From: Streptococcus didelphis DSM 15616
GTDB taxonomy: Bacteria > Bacillota > Bacilli > Lactobacillales > Streptococcaceae
Length of the DNA stretch: 64,000 nt
Reading direction: 5' to 3'
NCBI RefSeq assembly: GCF_000380005.1
Contig: NZ_KB904199.1
Span: 1-64,000 of the forward strand
Shown here one piece after another: positions 9,538-17,553 of this stretch. The position numbers and the translations under genes were made by a program. Below the pieces are notes generated by a model that saw only the letters and a program-made list of their open reading frames with translations, searched no databases and had not been told where the DNA came from. Within the stretch, counting starts at the first letter, position 1, and every line of letters begins with the position of its first letter.

Positions 9538-10533
9538 TTATAGGTCGATTTGGGTTCCTATGCCTAGGCTAGTAGCTTTTTCAACAATTAATTGGGCTGT
9601 CAAAGTATCCAAAACAGCTGAACCTACTGTTTTAAAAACAGTAATTTCTTTAGAGTCTTGTCTACCTTTAATCTTGCCTAAGAGATAGTCTCCAAATTCA
9701 CCAGTGTAATCATCTTCTTTTAGTAAGCCTTTTTTGATTGGTGCTTGAATATCTCCTGCTTCAGAAAGAACACCATCAGTAGTATCAAATATCACTAAGT
9801 CTGCATTAACTAAGAGTTCTGTTGGAAGTTCCAACATTTCTGGAGTATAGGCTCCAACACCGTTAATGTGGGCACCTGCTTTAAGATCACTAGCGTCAAA
9901 AGTTGGAACTTTAGAGGTGGTCACACTTGTAAGAATATCTGCATCTTTGACTGCTTCTTTAGCAGTTTCTACGGCAAGAACTTTTGTTGAGAAGGTACCT
10001 GAAATATCGTCATTAAGAGTTTGAGTAAATGCTTTTGCACGGTCAAAGTCAATGTCAAAGACTCTTAATTCTTCAAGAGGACGTACAGTCATCATAGCTA
10101 TAGCTTGCTGATAAGCTTGGCCGCCAGTACCAATAAGACCAGCGATTTTAGCATCTGCTCTAGCAAATTCTTCGGTTGCGGCGCCCTGCAATGCTGCGGT
10201 ACGCAGTTGGGTCAAATAAGTACCATCTAAGATAGCTGAAACAATACCTGTTTCTGGATCTAGGCTAACCATTGTGGCAGGGACAGAGGCTAGTCCTTTA
10301 GTGATATTATCTGGATAAACAGATACAATTTTTACGCCTAAAGAGGGGGGATCACCACTTGTGAGGGCTGGCATGTAGAGACTTTGGCCCTTAAAATCTT
10401 TAACATTAAGATTTGTTCTAAGAGGGACATCAGCTTGGCCATTGGAGTAGAGTTTTAAGGCTTCTTTAGCGGCCTTAATGGCCTCTTTCATTGTATAAGA
10501 TTGTTCAATATCTGATTTTGTTAAAATAAGCAT
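9538..10533 (-). CDS. ornithine cyclodeaminase / mu-crystallin family protein
   Basis: This 331-residue NAD(P)-dependent enzyme is of the OCD/mu-crystallin family. Members turn L-ornithine into L-proline plus ammonia or act as amino or imino acid dehydrogenases. The Rossmann motif is seen as IAGLIGTGGQAYQQA at about residues 129-143. The substrate-side segments ILDGTYLTQLRTAA and HINGVGAYTPEMLELP are present. It is the last gene of the operon trmB-tauE-ocd, about 20 bases after the permease gene. The neighbouring carbamoyltransferase cluster could deliver ornithine-like products, which would fit, but the true substrate cannot be read from sequence. Confidence 0.85.
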   Translation of the reverse strand: MLILTKSDIEQSYTMKEAIKAAKEALKLYSNGQADVPLRTNLNVKDFKGQSLYMPALTSGDPPSLGVKIVSVYPDNITKGLASVPATMVSLDPETGIVSAILDGTYLTQLRTAALQGAATEEFARADAKIAGLIGTGGQAYQQAIAMMTVRPLEELRVFDIDFDRAKAFTQTLNDDISGTFSTKVLAVETAKEAVKDADILTSVTTSKVPTFDASDLKAGAHINGVGAYTPEMLELPTELLVNADLVIFDTTDGVLSEAGDIQAPIKKGLLKEDDYTGEFGDYLLGKIKGRQDSKEITVFKTVGSAVLDTLTAQLIVEKATSLGIGTQIDL

Positions 10534-10552
10534 ATTACATTTCTCCTTCTAA

Positions 10553-11410
10553 TTAGTTTCTTTTTAACATACCATAGGCACTGTATAAAAGAATAAAGGC
10601 TACAAACCATTGTAAAAGGGCTGTATTTAAGCTAGTGACAAGGAAAACAGCACATAGAACTCCAAGAACTCCAAAGGTAGAGGTAAATAGAGTAATTTTT
10701 CGGCTATATTCTCCAAATTTGATAAATTGGACACTACCAACAGGGACAGAGAAGGTTGCAGCTCCCATCATAATTGGAAAGGCCACAGCAGGATTGAGCC
10801 CCAAAAGATAAACAGTAATCATAGTCAAGGCATATGAGCCAATACCGATGTTATTTAAGGCTCCGAAAATAGCTAGAGCAATAGCTGCAATGATTAATTT
10901 AGGGAAGGAAAGGGCAGTGGCGTTACCTCCACCAGGTAAAATACCAAATTTTCCACCAAAAATAATAAGTGCAGCCAGAATCATCCCAATACCAATAGAT
11001 AAGCGTAATTTATTAGCTGGAAGTTTAACAGCAATTCTAGCTCCATAGTAAGAACCAATGACTTGGCTGATAATACATACTAGAAGTGTTACAAAGCTAA
11101 CTTCAATTTTAGTAATGTAAGCAAGGGCCATAACTGCTAAAGGGATAGTACACTGGGTATTTAGGGTACCAGGTAACTTTTTAACACTTACCCAATTTAA
11201 TTTTGGGTATAAACTTGTACTAATGGCAAAGTCGGAAATACCTATAGTAGACAAGAAAAAAATAAGGGCACTTGAAAAGGGTAGGGCAACTGTGCTTGCT
11301 TCTTCAGCTAGAATTTCTCTTTTATGGGTTATAAGATCTTTTATGAAAATAAAAGTAAAATAGGCGTTAATAAGAATAACTAAAAATAATAAAATATTTT
11401 TAAATGACAT
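10553..11410 (-). CDS. TauE/SafE family membrane permease
   Basis: This 285-residue integral membrane protein has about eight hydrophobic helices and the duplicated TauE/SafE architecture. It includes IGSYYGARIAVKLPANKLRL, followed by the second repeat with FGALNNIGIGSYALTMI. Family members export sulfonates, sulfite or other small organic anions. The ATG at 11410 is preferred because GGAG stands nine bases upstream. It lies 13 bases after the TrmB-type regulator and before the cyclodeaminase gene, so a role in moving that enzyme's substrate or product is likely. Confidence 0.85.
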   Translation of the reverse strand: MSFKNILLFLVILINAYFTFIFIKDLITHKREILAEEASTVALPFSSALIFFLSTIGISDFAISTSLYPKLNWVSVKKLPGTLNTQCTIPLAVMALAYITKIEVSFVTLLVCIISQVIGSYYGARIAVKLPANKLRLSIGIGMILAALIIFGGKFGILPGGGNATALSFPKLIIAAIALAIFGALNNIGIGSYALTMITVYLLGLNPAVAFPIMMGAATFSVPVGSVQFIKFGEYSRKITLFTSTFGVLGVLCAVFLVTSLNTALLQWFVAFILLYSAYGMLKRN

Positions 11411-11423
11411 CAGGCTATCTCCA

Positions 11424-12209
11424 TTAATAAATATGACGTATACCTTCAAAATCTTTACCATAGCTTTGGCTTAGGGTTTCTTGATGTTCTTGGATAATCT
11501 TTAAAGTATAGGCATCATGTTTGATGTATTCTTTGGCTAAAAGACGCATTGTTTCATTGTGACTCCAGATAACATCATGTTTACTATCAATAGAACCAAA
11601 CAAGACAATATCATTGTCACAAACAAGATTAACCCATCTTCCACCCATATCTTCGACCTTGTGAATTTCAAATCCATGGGAGTAAAAACGCTTGAAAGGT
11701 AAGGTGTAGTGTCCACTGTTGCTAAAAAAAATACAGACAAATTTTTCAAGTCGCTGTTCAGCAGCTTGGAGGAGTTGGCATATTAAAGGGGTTAAATCTT
11801 CTTCCCAAATTTGAATATACAAACTCTCCTTGGCATGTTCTATGATATATGCCATTTTAAGATAAACAGCTTCTTTATTGTCTATTCTCCACAACAAGGA
11901 GTCATCTTTTTTCTCATTGATAGTTGATAATTCATTATCAAGGAATTGGATATCATTCAGAGTTGAATATTTAAGCATGCTAATAAATTCTTCTGATGAT
12001 AAGGCGGAGTATAATTTAGGTTCACTTTTATTGACAAGTATGACTCCCTTTTTGACCAATTTCTCTAAGTGATTATAGACCTTTGAACGAGGAACACCAG
12101 ACTGTTTACTGACTTCATAACCTGTCATAGGACCATTTTCGACTAAACTGAGATAGATATTGGTTTCAGATTCAGAAAAGCCAAATTGCTTCATTTTTTG
12201 AACCAGCAT
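11424..12209 (-). CDS. TrmB family transcriptional regulator
   Basis: This 261-residue regulator has an N-terminal winged helix typical of TrmB/sugar-specific regulators (SESETNIYLSLVENGPMTGY, then EVSKQSGVPRSKVYNHLEKL). A longer C-terminal domain follows, with ESLYIQIWEEDLTPLICQLL resembling the phospholipase-D-like effector module of the family. GGAGG precedes the ATG. It leads the operon with the TauE permease and the cyclodeaminase. A perfect inverted repeat lies across its own promoter, so autoregulation is likely. Confidence 0.88.
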   Translation of the reverse strand: MLVQKMKQFGFSESETNIYLSLVENGPMTGYEVSKQSGVPRSKVYNHLEKLVKKGVILVNKSEPKLYSALSSEEFISMLKYSTLNDIQFLDNELSTINEKKDDSLLWRIDNKEAVYLKMAYIIEHAKESLYIQIWEEDLTPLICQLLQAAEQRLEKFVCIFFSNSGHYTLPFKRFYSHGFEIHKVEDMGGRWVNLVCDNDIVLFGSIDSKHDVIWSHNETMRLLAKEYIKHDAYTLKIIQEHQETLSQSYGKDFEGIRHIY

Positions 12210-12230
12210 AAAGCCTCCAATTGTATTATT

Positions 12231-12285
12231 TATAGTAGTAGCTACCTACAGGTACTACTATAATATTGTAAAAGCCTTTTGTCAA
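12231..12285 (-). promoter_or_regulatory. promoter of the trmB operon with an overlapping operator dyad
   Basis: On the minus strand TTGACA (12280-12285) and TATAGT (12257-12262) are separated by exactly 17 bases. The arms TATAGTAGTA (12231-12240) and TACTACTATA (12253-12262) form a perfect 10-base inverted repeat with a 12-base centre. One arm covers the -10 box and the other lies just past the likely start of transcription. A protein bound here would block RNA polymerase. The adjacent TrmB-type regulator is the obvious candidate. Confidence 0.75.
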
Positions 12286-12372
12286 TAAAATTGTGAAAAA
12301 AATAACAACTTTTATAATTGCTATTTTTTCTTCTTATTTCAAGCTATTAACTAGCTTTCTGAAAAGTAGCCC

Positions 12373-14010
12373 TTAGGCCTGTAGTTGGCTTTGATAGAGC
12401 CTAATGGCTAGATGGACACTCATTACTTGGTCTGTATTTTTTAAACTAATAGAAAGTAAGCTTTCAATTTTTGAGAGGCGGGCTCGTAGGGTATTGACAT
12501 GGATAAAAAGGATTTGACTACTTTCAGTATAGGAAAAATGATTATCAAAGAAGGTAACCAAGGTAGGATAAAGCTGGGTGTGATTTTTATCATCATATTT
12601 AAGAAGGGGACTGAGAAATTGGTCAAAAAGTTCATTGACAAATAACTGATTAATGGCACCTTGGTCATTAGTTAGCAATTTTAAGATACCAATATCTTGA
12701 TAGTATTGTATCTGTTGGGATTTTAAGTTGGATTTAGCAAAGCCTATAGCCTGTCTAGCTTCATCTAAGGCAATACTCAACTTCCAGTAAGGTTTGATGC
12801 TACTAATACCTATATAAAAATGTTTATGACCTGTAAAGTCAATCACTATGTCTTTTACTAGGTCTAATTGCTTTAAGAGTGTGGAGTCTTTTCCTAAAAC
12901 CAGCAAAATCTCTTGGTTTCTAGAAAAGAAATGAACATGTTGCAAGTTGATCTGAGAAGCTAATAAATGATTAGTCAATTGTAAAAAGACATTTTCAAAG
13001 GCTAAGATATCCTTACTTTGTAAAATATCTGAAATTAATAGGACTTGTAAGTCAGAATGAATTTCTTGGCCTAGGCTGAGACTATACTTTCTTAGAAGGT
13101 CTTCATTGGGTTCAGTGATCTTTAGCAAATCATCAAAGATAATATTCCTAAAATAATTATTATTTTTTTTAAATTCCTGCTCTAAAACCTGTTTTAAAAG
13201 AAAGATAGATTTGATATTTTCAATTTTGGATAAGATAGTAGCTTCAATTTCTTCCACTGTTGAATTTGTTTTCAAGATGATATAGTGGCTTAAAGATTGG
13301 TTTTGATAAATAGGAATGAAAAAGAGATGAATATCTAACTTATTTAAAAAGATACTACGATAGCAAAATCCATAAATGCTTGTCTGGTTAAGGTCGCAGC
13401 CAATAGGACTAAAGCGCCCAATATTTTGAAGGCTGAAACGATCTAAATATTCTTTCCAGGACCAATCTTCACTGTGGTCTAGTAATTCCAGCTTATTATT
13501 GGTCAGAGCAATTGATAAATTAGTGGTTTCATAAACAATTTGACAAAGTCTATTCAAACTATGATTATGTGAAAAATACTGAATAATCTGTTTTAAAAAA
13601 TTTTCAGCTTCAATAAGAGAAAGGGTTTTTTGAGAAATTTCAGCTTCTTGAAAGGCGATAATGACATCTCTCCAAGCATAGTGATCATCAATTAAAATAA
13701 GTGGAATATTATAGTAACGTAGAAGGTCTATAGTGTCTTCACTGATATAATGACGAAACTTTTTTTTGGATAGGATAGCACTAATTTTTTGAGCCCTTAA
13801 TTTATCAATAAATTCACGCGTAAAATATTTTTTCATAAAATTACCAATAATAAGGAGTTCATTGCCTGTTAGCCATTGTTCAATTTCTAGAAGGTCCATG
13901 ATATTAATAGAGCTAATAGGATTGTCCAGGCCTTTTTCAGTGGTAAATAGCTCTGCATCTTTAAACAGACAAGTTTTGAGTAAGAGTTTTAAATTAATAG
14001 ATGAATCCAT
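12373..14010 (-). CDS. PucR family transcriptional regulator
   Basis: This 545-residue regulator is built like PucR, the purine-catabolism activator of Bacillus. An N-terminal PucR-type domain (LEIEQWLTGNELLIIGNF, then LRYYNIPLILID at about 95-106) is followed by a long central region. The C-terminal helix-turn-helix is GDEF-less CdaR/PucR-like (YTESSQILFIHVNTLRARLS near residues 500-520). AAGGAGA precedes the ATG. It diverges from the carbamoyltransferase operon across about 118 bases, the standard arrangement for an activator and its target. Related PucR/CdaR proteins respond to small nitrogenous or acid metabolites. The ligand here is unknown. Confidence 0.88.
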   Translation of the reverse strand: MDSSINLKLLLKTCLFKDAELFTTEKGLDNPISSINIMDLLEIEQWLTGNELLIIGNFMKKYFTREFIDKLRAQKISAILSKKKFRHYISEDTIDLLRYYNIPLILIDDHYAWRDVIIAFQEAEISQKTLSLIEAENFLKQIIQYFSHNHSLNRLCQIVYETTNLSIALTNNKLELLDHSEDWSWKEYLDRFSLQNIGRFSPIGCDLNQTSIYGFCYRSIFLNKLDIHLFFIPIYQNQSLSHYIILKTNSTVEEIEATILSKIENIKSIFLLKQVLEQEFKKNNNYFRNIIFDDLLKITEPNEDLLRKYSLSLGQEIHSDLQVLLISDILQSKDILAFENVFLQLTNHLLASQINLQHVHFFSRNQEILLVLGKDSTLLKQLDLVKDIVIDFTGHKHFYIGISSIKPYWKLSIALDEARQAIGFAKSNLKSQQIQYYQDIGILKLLTNDQGAINQLFVNELFDQFLSPLLKYDDKNHTQLYPTLVTFFDNHFSYTESSQILFIHVNTLRARLSKIESLLSISLKNTDQVMSVHLAIRLYQSQLQA

Positions 14011-14068
14011 GATGTCTCCTTTGTATAAAGATACTATTAGAATGCTTCACTTTTATAGGATAGCACAA

Positions 14069-14097
14069 TTAACTTATTATTGAAAACGCTTTATAAT
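14069..14097 (+). promoter_or_regulatory. carbamoyltransferase operon promoter with candidate cre site
   Basis: A perfect -10 box TATAAT lies at 14092-14097, with TTAACT 17 bases upstream at 14069-14074 as a poor -35 box, as expected for an activated promoter. TGAAAACGCTTTAT at 14081-14094 matches the CcpA site consensus TGWAANCGNTNWCA at 12 of 14 positions and sits between the two boxes. CcpA binding here would repress. The weak -35 suggests that the divergent PucR protein activates. Confidence 0.65.
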
Positions 14098-14128
14098 GAG
14101 ACTAACAAAAATAAAGGAGATTCTTATT

Positions 14129-15067
14129 ATGAGAAATCGTTTTAAAGGTAAAGACTATTTGGCTTTCAAAGATATGACCCGTGAGGAAATTGAGTTTATT
14201 ACAGACCTTAGTCTTGAGTTTAAGAAAAAATGGACTGCTAAAGAACCTCATGACTATTTAAAAGGACAAGTATGGGCTGCTTTATTTGAAAAAAATTCGA
14301 CTAGAACTAGAAATGCTTTTGAAAGAGCAGCAGCCGACTTAGGCGTCAAGGTTGTTTATCTTCGTCCAGATGAAATGCAGATGACAAGAGGAGAACCTCT
14401 TAAGGATACTGCTCGTATTTTAGATCGGTATTTTGATGGCCTCTTTATTCGTACCTTTGGTCACGAGATTGTAGAAGAATGTTCTAAATGGATGCAAAAT
14501 CCTGTTATAAATGGCCTTACTGCCCTAGAACATCCTACCCAAGGAATTGCAGACTTGATGACCATTAAAGAGAAAAAAGGAAGCTATCAAGGCTTGAAAA
14601 TTTGCTATTCAGGAAACTTATACAATGTGGCTTATACAACCATGATTTTCTGTGCTACTTTGGGAATAAACCTTTCTATTGCTTGTCCAGAAGGAATTGA
14701 GCCAGATCCTGATATTCTAGCAGAGACAAAACGTCGTGCTGAGGTAACTGGTGCAACAATTGAATTAACACAAGATTTTGATGCGGCTTTGAAGGATGCT
14801 GATATTGTGTATGGTATGTCTCAATACAGTATGGGGCAAAGTGATGAAGAAATTGCCTTTCTTAAAGAAGCCTTTAAACCTTACCAAATTACGATGGATG
14901 CTATGAAAAAAGCTAAGCCAGATGCCATCTTTATGCACTGCTTACCTGCCCATCGTGGTGAAGAAGTCACTGATGAAGTCATGGAATGTGATCAATCTGT
15001 TATTTTTGATGAGGGTGAAAACCGTATGCACTCTATCAAAGCCATCCTTGCAGCAGTAGCAAACTAA
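14129..15067 (+). CDS. ornithine carbamoyltransferase-like carbamoyltransferase, atypical substrate loop
   Basis: This 312-residue enzyme of the aspartate/ornithine carbamoyltransferase superfamily keeps the carbamoyl-phosphate site: STRTR at 57-61, HPTQ at 135-138 and HCLP at 270-273. The second-substrate side differs. The usual QIGxKE loop is QMTRGEP at 84-90. The segment normally reading TDVW-x-SMG is YGMSQYSMG at 228-236, so the aspartate that contacts ornithine in ornithine carbamoyltransferases appears to be missing. The ATG at 14129 is chosen for its AAAGGAG; an earlier in-frame ATG lies in the promoter. No carbamate kinase gene is nearby. It may act on another amine or ureido compound; ornithine is not excluded. 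Confidence 0.85.
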   Translation: MRNRFKGKDYLAFKDMTREEIEFITDLSLEFKKKWTAKEPHDYLKGQVWAALFEKNSTRTRNAFERAAADLGVKVVYLRPDEMQMTRGEPLKDTARILDRYFDGLFIRTFGHEIVEECSKWMQNPVINGLTALEHPTQGIADLMTIKEKKGSYQGLKICYSGNLYNVAYTTMIFCATLGINLSIACPEGIEPDPDILAETKRRAEVTGATIELTQDFDAALKDADIVYGMSQYSMGQSDEEIAFLKEAFKPYQITMDAMKKAKPDAIFMHCLPAHRGEEVTDEVMECDQSVIFDEGENRMHSIKAILAAVAN

Positions 15068-15144
15068 GAAGATTTCACTCAGCATTTCAAATCAGTTTTA
15101 AGCTTGCTTGTTCACTAAACTATAAATAAATGAGGTTAATTCCT

Positions 15145-16653
15145 ATGGAAGTAAAAGAAAAGAAGGCATTTAAGACTCCAAATACCTATGTTATTATTTT
15201 TTTCGTCTTACTTGTGGTAGCCTTTCTGACTTGGATTATCCCTGGTGGTAAATATTCCTATGACCAGTCTGGCCATGCTATAGCAAATTCCTACCAACAA
15301 ATCAAGGCCAATCGCCAAGGACTTTGGGATGTTATCATGGCTCCTATAATTGGTATGGTAGGGAATAAAGAAGTATCAGGAGCAATAACCATATCTTTAA
15401 ACGTTATGCTCTTTGGTAGTTTTTTAGAAATGATGGATGCTACTGGAGCTATCAATATAGCTCTTAAAAATGTAGCCAAGAAGTACCAAAGTAATTATTA
15501 TGCTTTAATTACTGTCTTGACCTTTATGATGGGGATATTTGGTACTGTTCAAGGGGCATATGAAGAAGGGTTTGTATATCTTTTGATGTTTTTACCAATT
15601 ATTTTATCCTTGGGGTTAGATACGATTGTGGCTTTAATGATTGTTATTTTTGGGACCCAAGCAGGCTGTGCAGCCTCAGTAGTAAATCCTTTTTCCACAG
15701 GAATTGCTTCTGGAATTGCAGGTATTAGTCCAGGAGCAGGCATTATTTTCAGAAGCTTTGTCTTTTTAGTGCTCATGTCAGCTTGTTCAGCTATGATTTG
15801 TTTATATGCTAAAAAGGTTAAGGAGCATCCCGAAAAGTCCCTTCAATTTTATAGAAGAAAAGAAGATATAGCTGAGTTTGCAGCAATAGAAGGCAATGAA
15901 GAAAAACTGGATAAAAAGCAAACAAAGGTTTTCACTATTTTTGTTCTCACCTTTATTATTATGATTCTGTCATTAATTCCTTGGACTTCTTTAAATAGTC
16001 ATTGGACCTTCTTCAATGATATTACTAATTGGGCTAATCACAATGCCATTGTTAGTACAGTTTTAGGAAGTAGTTTAGTTCCCTTTGGGAGTTGGTATTT
16101 CAATGAGATTAATGGGCTTTTGATTATCATGACAATCTTATCTGGTTTTATTATGGGATATGACATTGATAAGATTATTCAGATTTTAATTAAAGGTGCA
16201 GCAGCCTTAGTGTCGACAGCTTTTATTGTCCCTCTAGCTAGAGGTATCCAAGTGTTGATGACTAATGGAAGTATCACAGCAACTGTTTTGAATGCGACAG
16301 AAAAGACTCTAGGTTCTTTACCTCCACTAGTATTTGTCTTGGTTTGCTTTTTAGTTTATCTCCTCCTAGCTACTTTTATTCCTAGTTCAACTGGCTTAGC
16401 AGCAGCTACCATTTCTATTATGGCGCCTTTAGGACTTTTTGCAGGAGTGTCAGAAGCTAATATGGTTATTATCTACAATTTTGCTCTTGGATTTGTTAAA
16501 ATTCTGGCTCCGACTTCAATTATTGTGATGACGTGTACTCAAGCAGTCCATGTAGGTTATGGTTCTTGGATTAAAGCTATTTGGAAATATGCCTTTGCTT
16601 ATTTTGCCCTCTTAGCTCTTTTATTACTTGTTTCAGTATTTCTTGTATCTTAA
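15145..16653 (+). CDS. YfcC/ArcD-type permease (C4-dicarboxylate anaerobic carrier family)
   Basis: This 502-residue membrane protein has about twelve helices and belongs to the YfcC/DcuC/ArcD superfamily. It opens with KTPNTYVIIFFVLLVVAFLT followed by WIIPGGKYSYDQSG, the usual YfcC start. It also has the re-entrant, glycine-rich FGTQAGCAASVVNPFSTGIA and the C-terminal LATFIPSSTGLAAATISIMA. Members exchange or take up amino acids such as arginine/ornithine or peptides and dicarboxylates. The ATG at 15145 has GAGG nine bases upstream and is preferred to one 15 bases earlier. Its place between the carbamoyltransferase and the guanidine hydrolase suggests that it imports the pathway substrate, perhaps by exchange. 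Confidence 0.88.
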   Translation: MEVKEKKAFKTPNTYVIIFFVLLVVAFLTWIIPGGKYSYDQSGHAIANSYQQIKANRQGLWDVIMAPIIGMVGNKEVSGAITISLNVMLFGSFLEMMDATGAINIALKNVAKKYQSNYYALITVLTFMMGIFGTVQGAYEEGFVYLLMFLPIILSLGLDTIVALMIVIFGTQAGCAASVVNPFSTGIASGIAGISPGAGIIFRSFVFLVLMSACSAMICLYAKKVKEHPEKSLQFYRRKEDIAEFAAIEGNEEKLDKKQTKVFTIFVLTFIIMILSLIPWTSLNSHWTFFNDITNWANHNAIVSTVLGSSLVPFGSWYFNEINGLLIIMTILSGFIMGYDIDKIIQILIKGAAALVSTAFIVPLARGIQVLMTNGSITATVLNATEKTLGSLPPLVFVLVCFLVYLLLATFIPSSTGLAAATISIMAPLGLFAGVSEANMVIIYNFALGFVKILAPTSIIVMTCTQAVHVGYGSWIKAIWKYAFAYFALLALLLLVSVFLVS

Positions 16654-16665
16654 AAGGAGAAAAAA

Positions 16666-17523
16666 ATGAATGAAAAAGTCTATGTTAGTAATGCAACTAA
16701 TGAATTAAAAAAAGTAATTGTTTGTTCACCAAAATATTATAAATTCAATGCTATTAATGAAATTACCAAGGCTTGGATGGAAAAAGGTGAAACAGAGCAA
16801 AATGATTTAATGGTTAAAGAGTGGCAAACTCTCATTGATGCTTATAAAGATAATGGTGTTGAGGTGGTTGAAATGGAACCACAAAAGGAAATGGAGGTTC
16901 AAACCTTTGCGCGTGATTTCGGAGCAATGATTAAAGAAGGAGCTATTATTGGTAAATTCCGTCACCCAGCACGTCAGGTAGAAACACAGGCTTATGAGGC
17001 TAAATTAAAGGAGTTAGGGGTTCCAATAGTTGCCCGTTGTAATGCAGGCTGTTTTGAAGGTGGCGATTTTTGGATGATTGATGAACATACCATTGCTTTT
17101 GGTTTAGTTGATAGGACTGATAAAGCAGGGGTAGCTAATTTAAGGGAACAATTACAAAAATTTGGTTATACTGTTGTAGGTGTTCCAATTGCTCCAGAAC
17201 ATCTTCATTTAGATATGTGTTTCAATATTGTAGCACCAAAGGTCTGTCTAGCAGCTAAAAGTGTCTTACCATTCTGGTTCATTAGAATGCTGGAAAGACG
17301 CGATTTTACCATCATTGATGTGCCAGAAGAACTTATTGAAAAACATGGCTGTAATGTACAGGCACTTGGGAATAATAAGGTGCTAGGTATTAAAAATAAT
17401 AAAACTGTAAATGAAGCTATGGAAAAAGCTGGTGTAGAAGTCATTAAATTACCTTTAGAACAAATTCTAAAAGCTGGAGGTGGGCCTCATTGTATGACTT
17501 ATCCAGTAGAACGTAGTGTTTAA
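16666..17523 (+). CDS. DDAH-like guanidino-group hydrolase (amidinotransferase superfamily)
   Basis: This 285-residue enzyme belongs to the guanidino-modifying superfamily, closest in size and layout to dimethylarginine dimethylaminohydrolase rather than to the 400-residue arginine deiminase. The catalytic set is visible: FARDFG with Asp84, EGGDFW at 131-136, HLDMCF with His181 and GGGPHCMTYPVER with nucleophile Cys276. Such enzymes hydrolyse the guanidino group of arginine analogues to a ureido product. The carbamoyltransferase two genes upstream could then phosphorolyse that product to carbamoyl phosphate. The gene has AAAAGGAG before its ATG and lies 12 bases after the permease gene. The natural substrate is unknown. 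Confidence 0.85.
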   Translation: MNEKVYVSNATNELKKVIVCSPKYYKFNAINEITKAWMEKGETEQNDLMVKEWQTLIDAYKDNGVEVVEMEPQKEMEVQTFARDFGAMIKEGAIIGKFRHPARQVETQAYEAKLKELGVPIVARCNAGCFEGGDFWMIDEHTIAFGLVDRTDKAGVANLREQLQKFGYTVVGVPIAPEHLHLDMCFNIVAPKVCLAAKSVLPFWFIRMLERRDFTIIDVPEELIEKHGCNVQALGNNKVLGIKNNKTVNEAMEKAGVEVIKLPLEQILKAGGGPHCMTYPVERSV

Positions 17524-17553
17524 GTCTAAAAATCAAGTTAGGTTGTGATACTA

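Noticed and set aside
12341-12357. AAGCTA/TAGCTT hairpin as terminator of the PucR-type gene
   Set aside because: In the minus-strand direction it is followed by purines rather than a U tract.
16666-17523. Reading the DDAH-like gene as arginine deiminase or agmatine deiminase
   Set aside because: Arginine deiminase is about 410 residues and agmatine deiminase about 365. This protein is 285 residues, with the spacing of the catalytic residues seen in DDAH-type enzymes.
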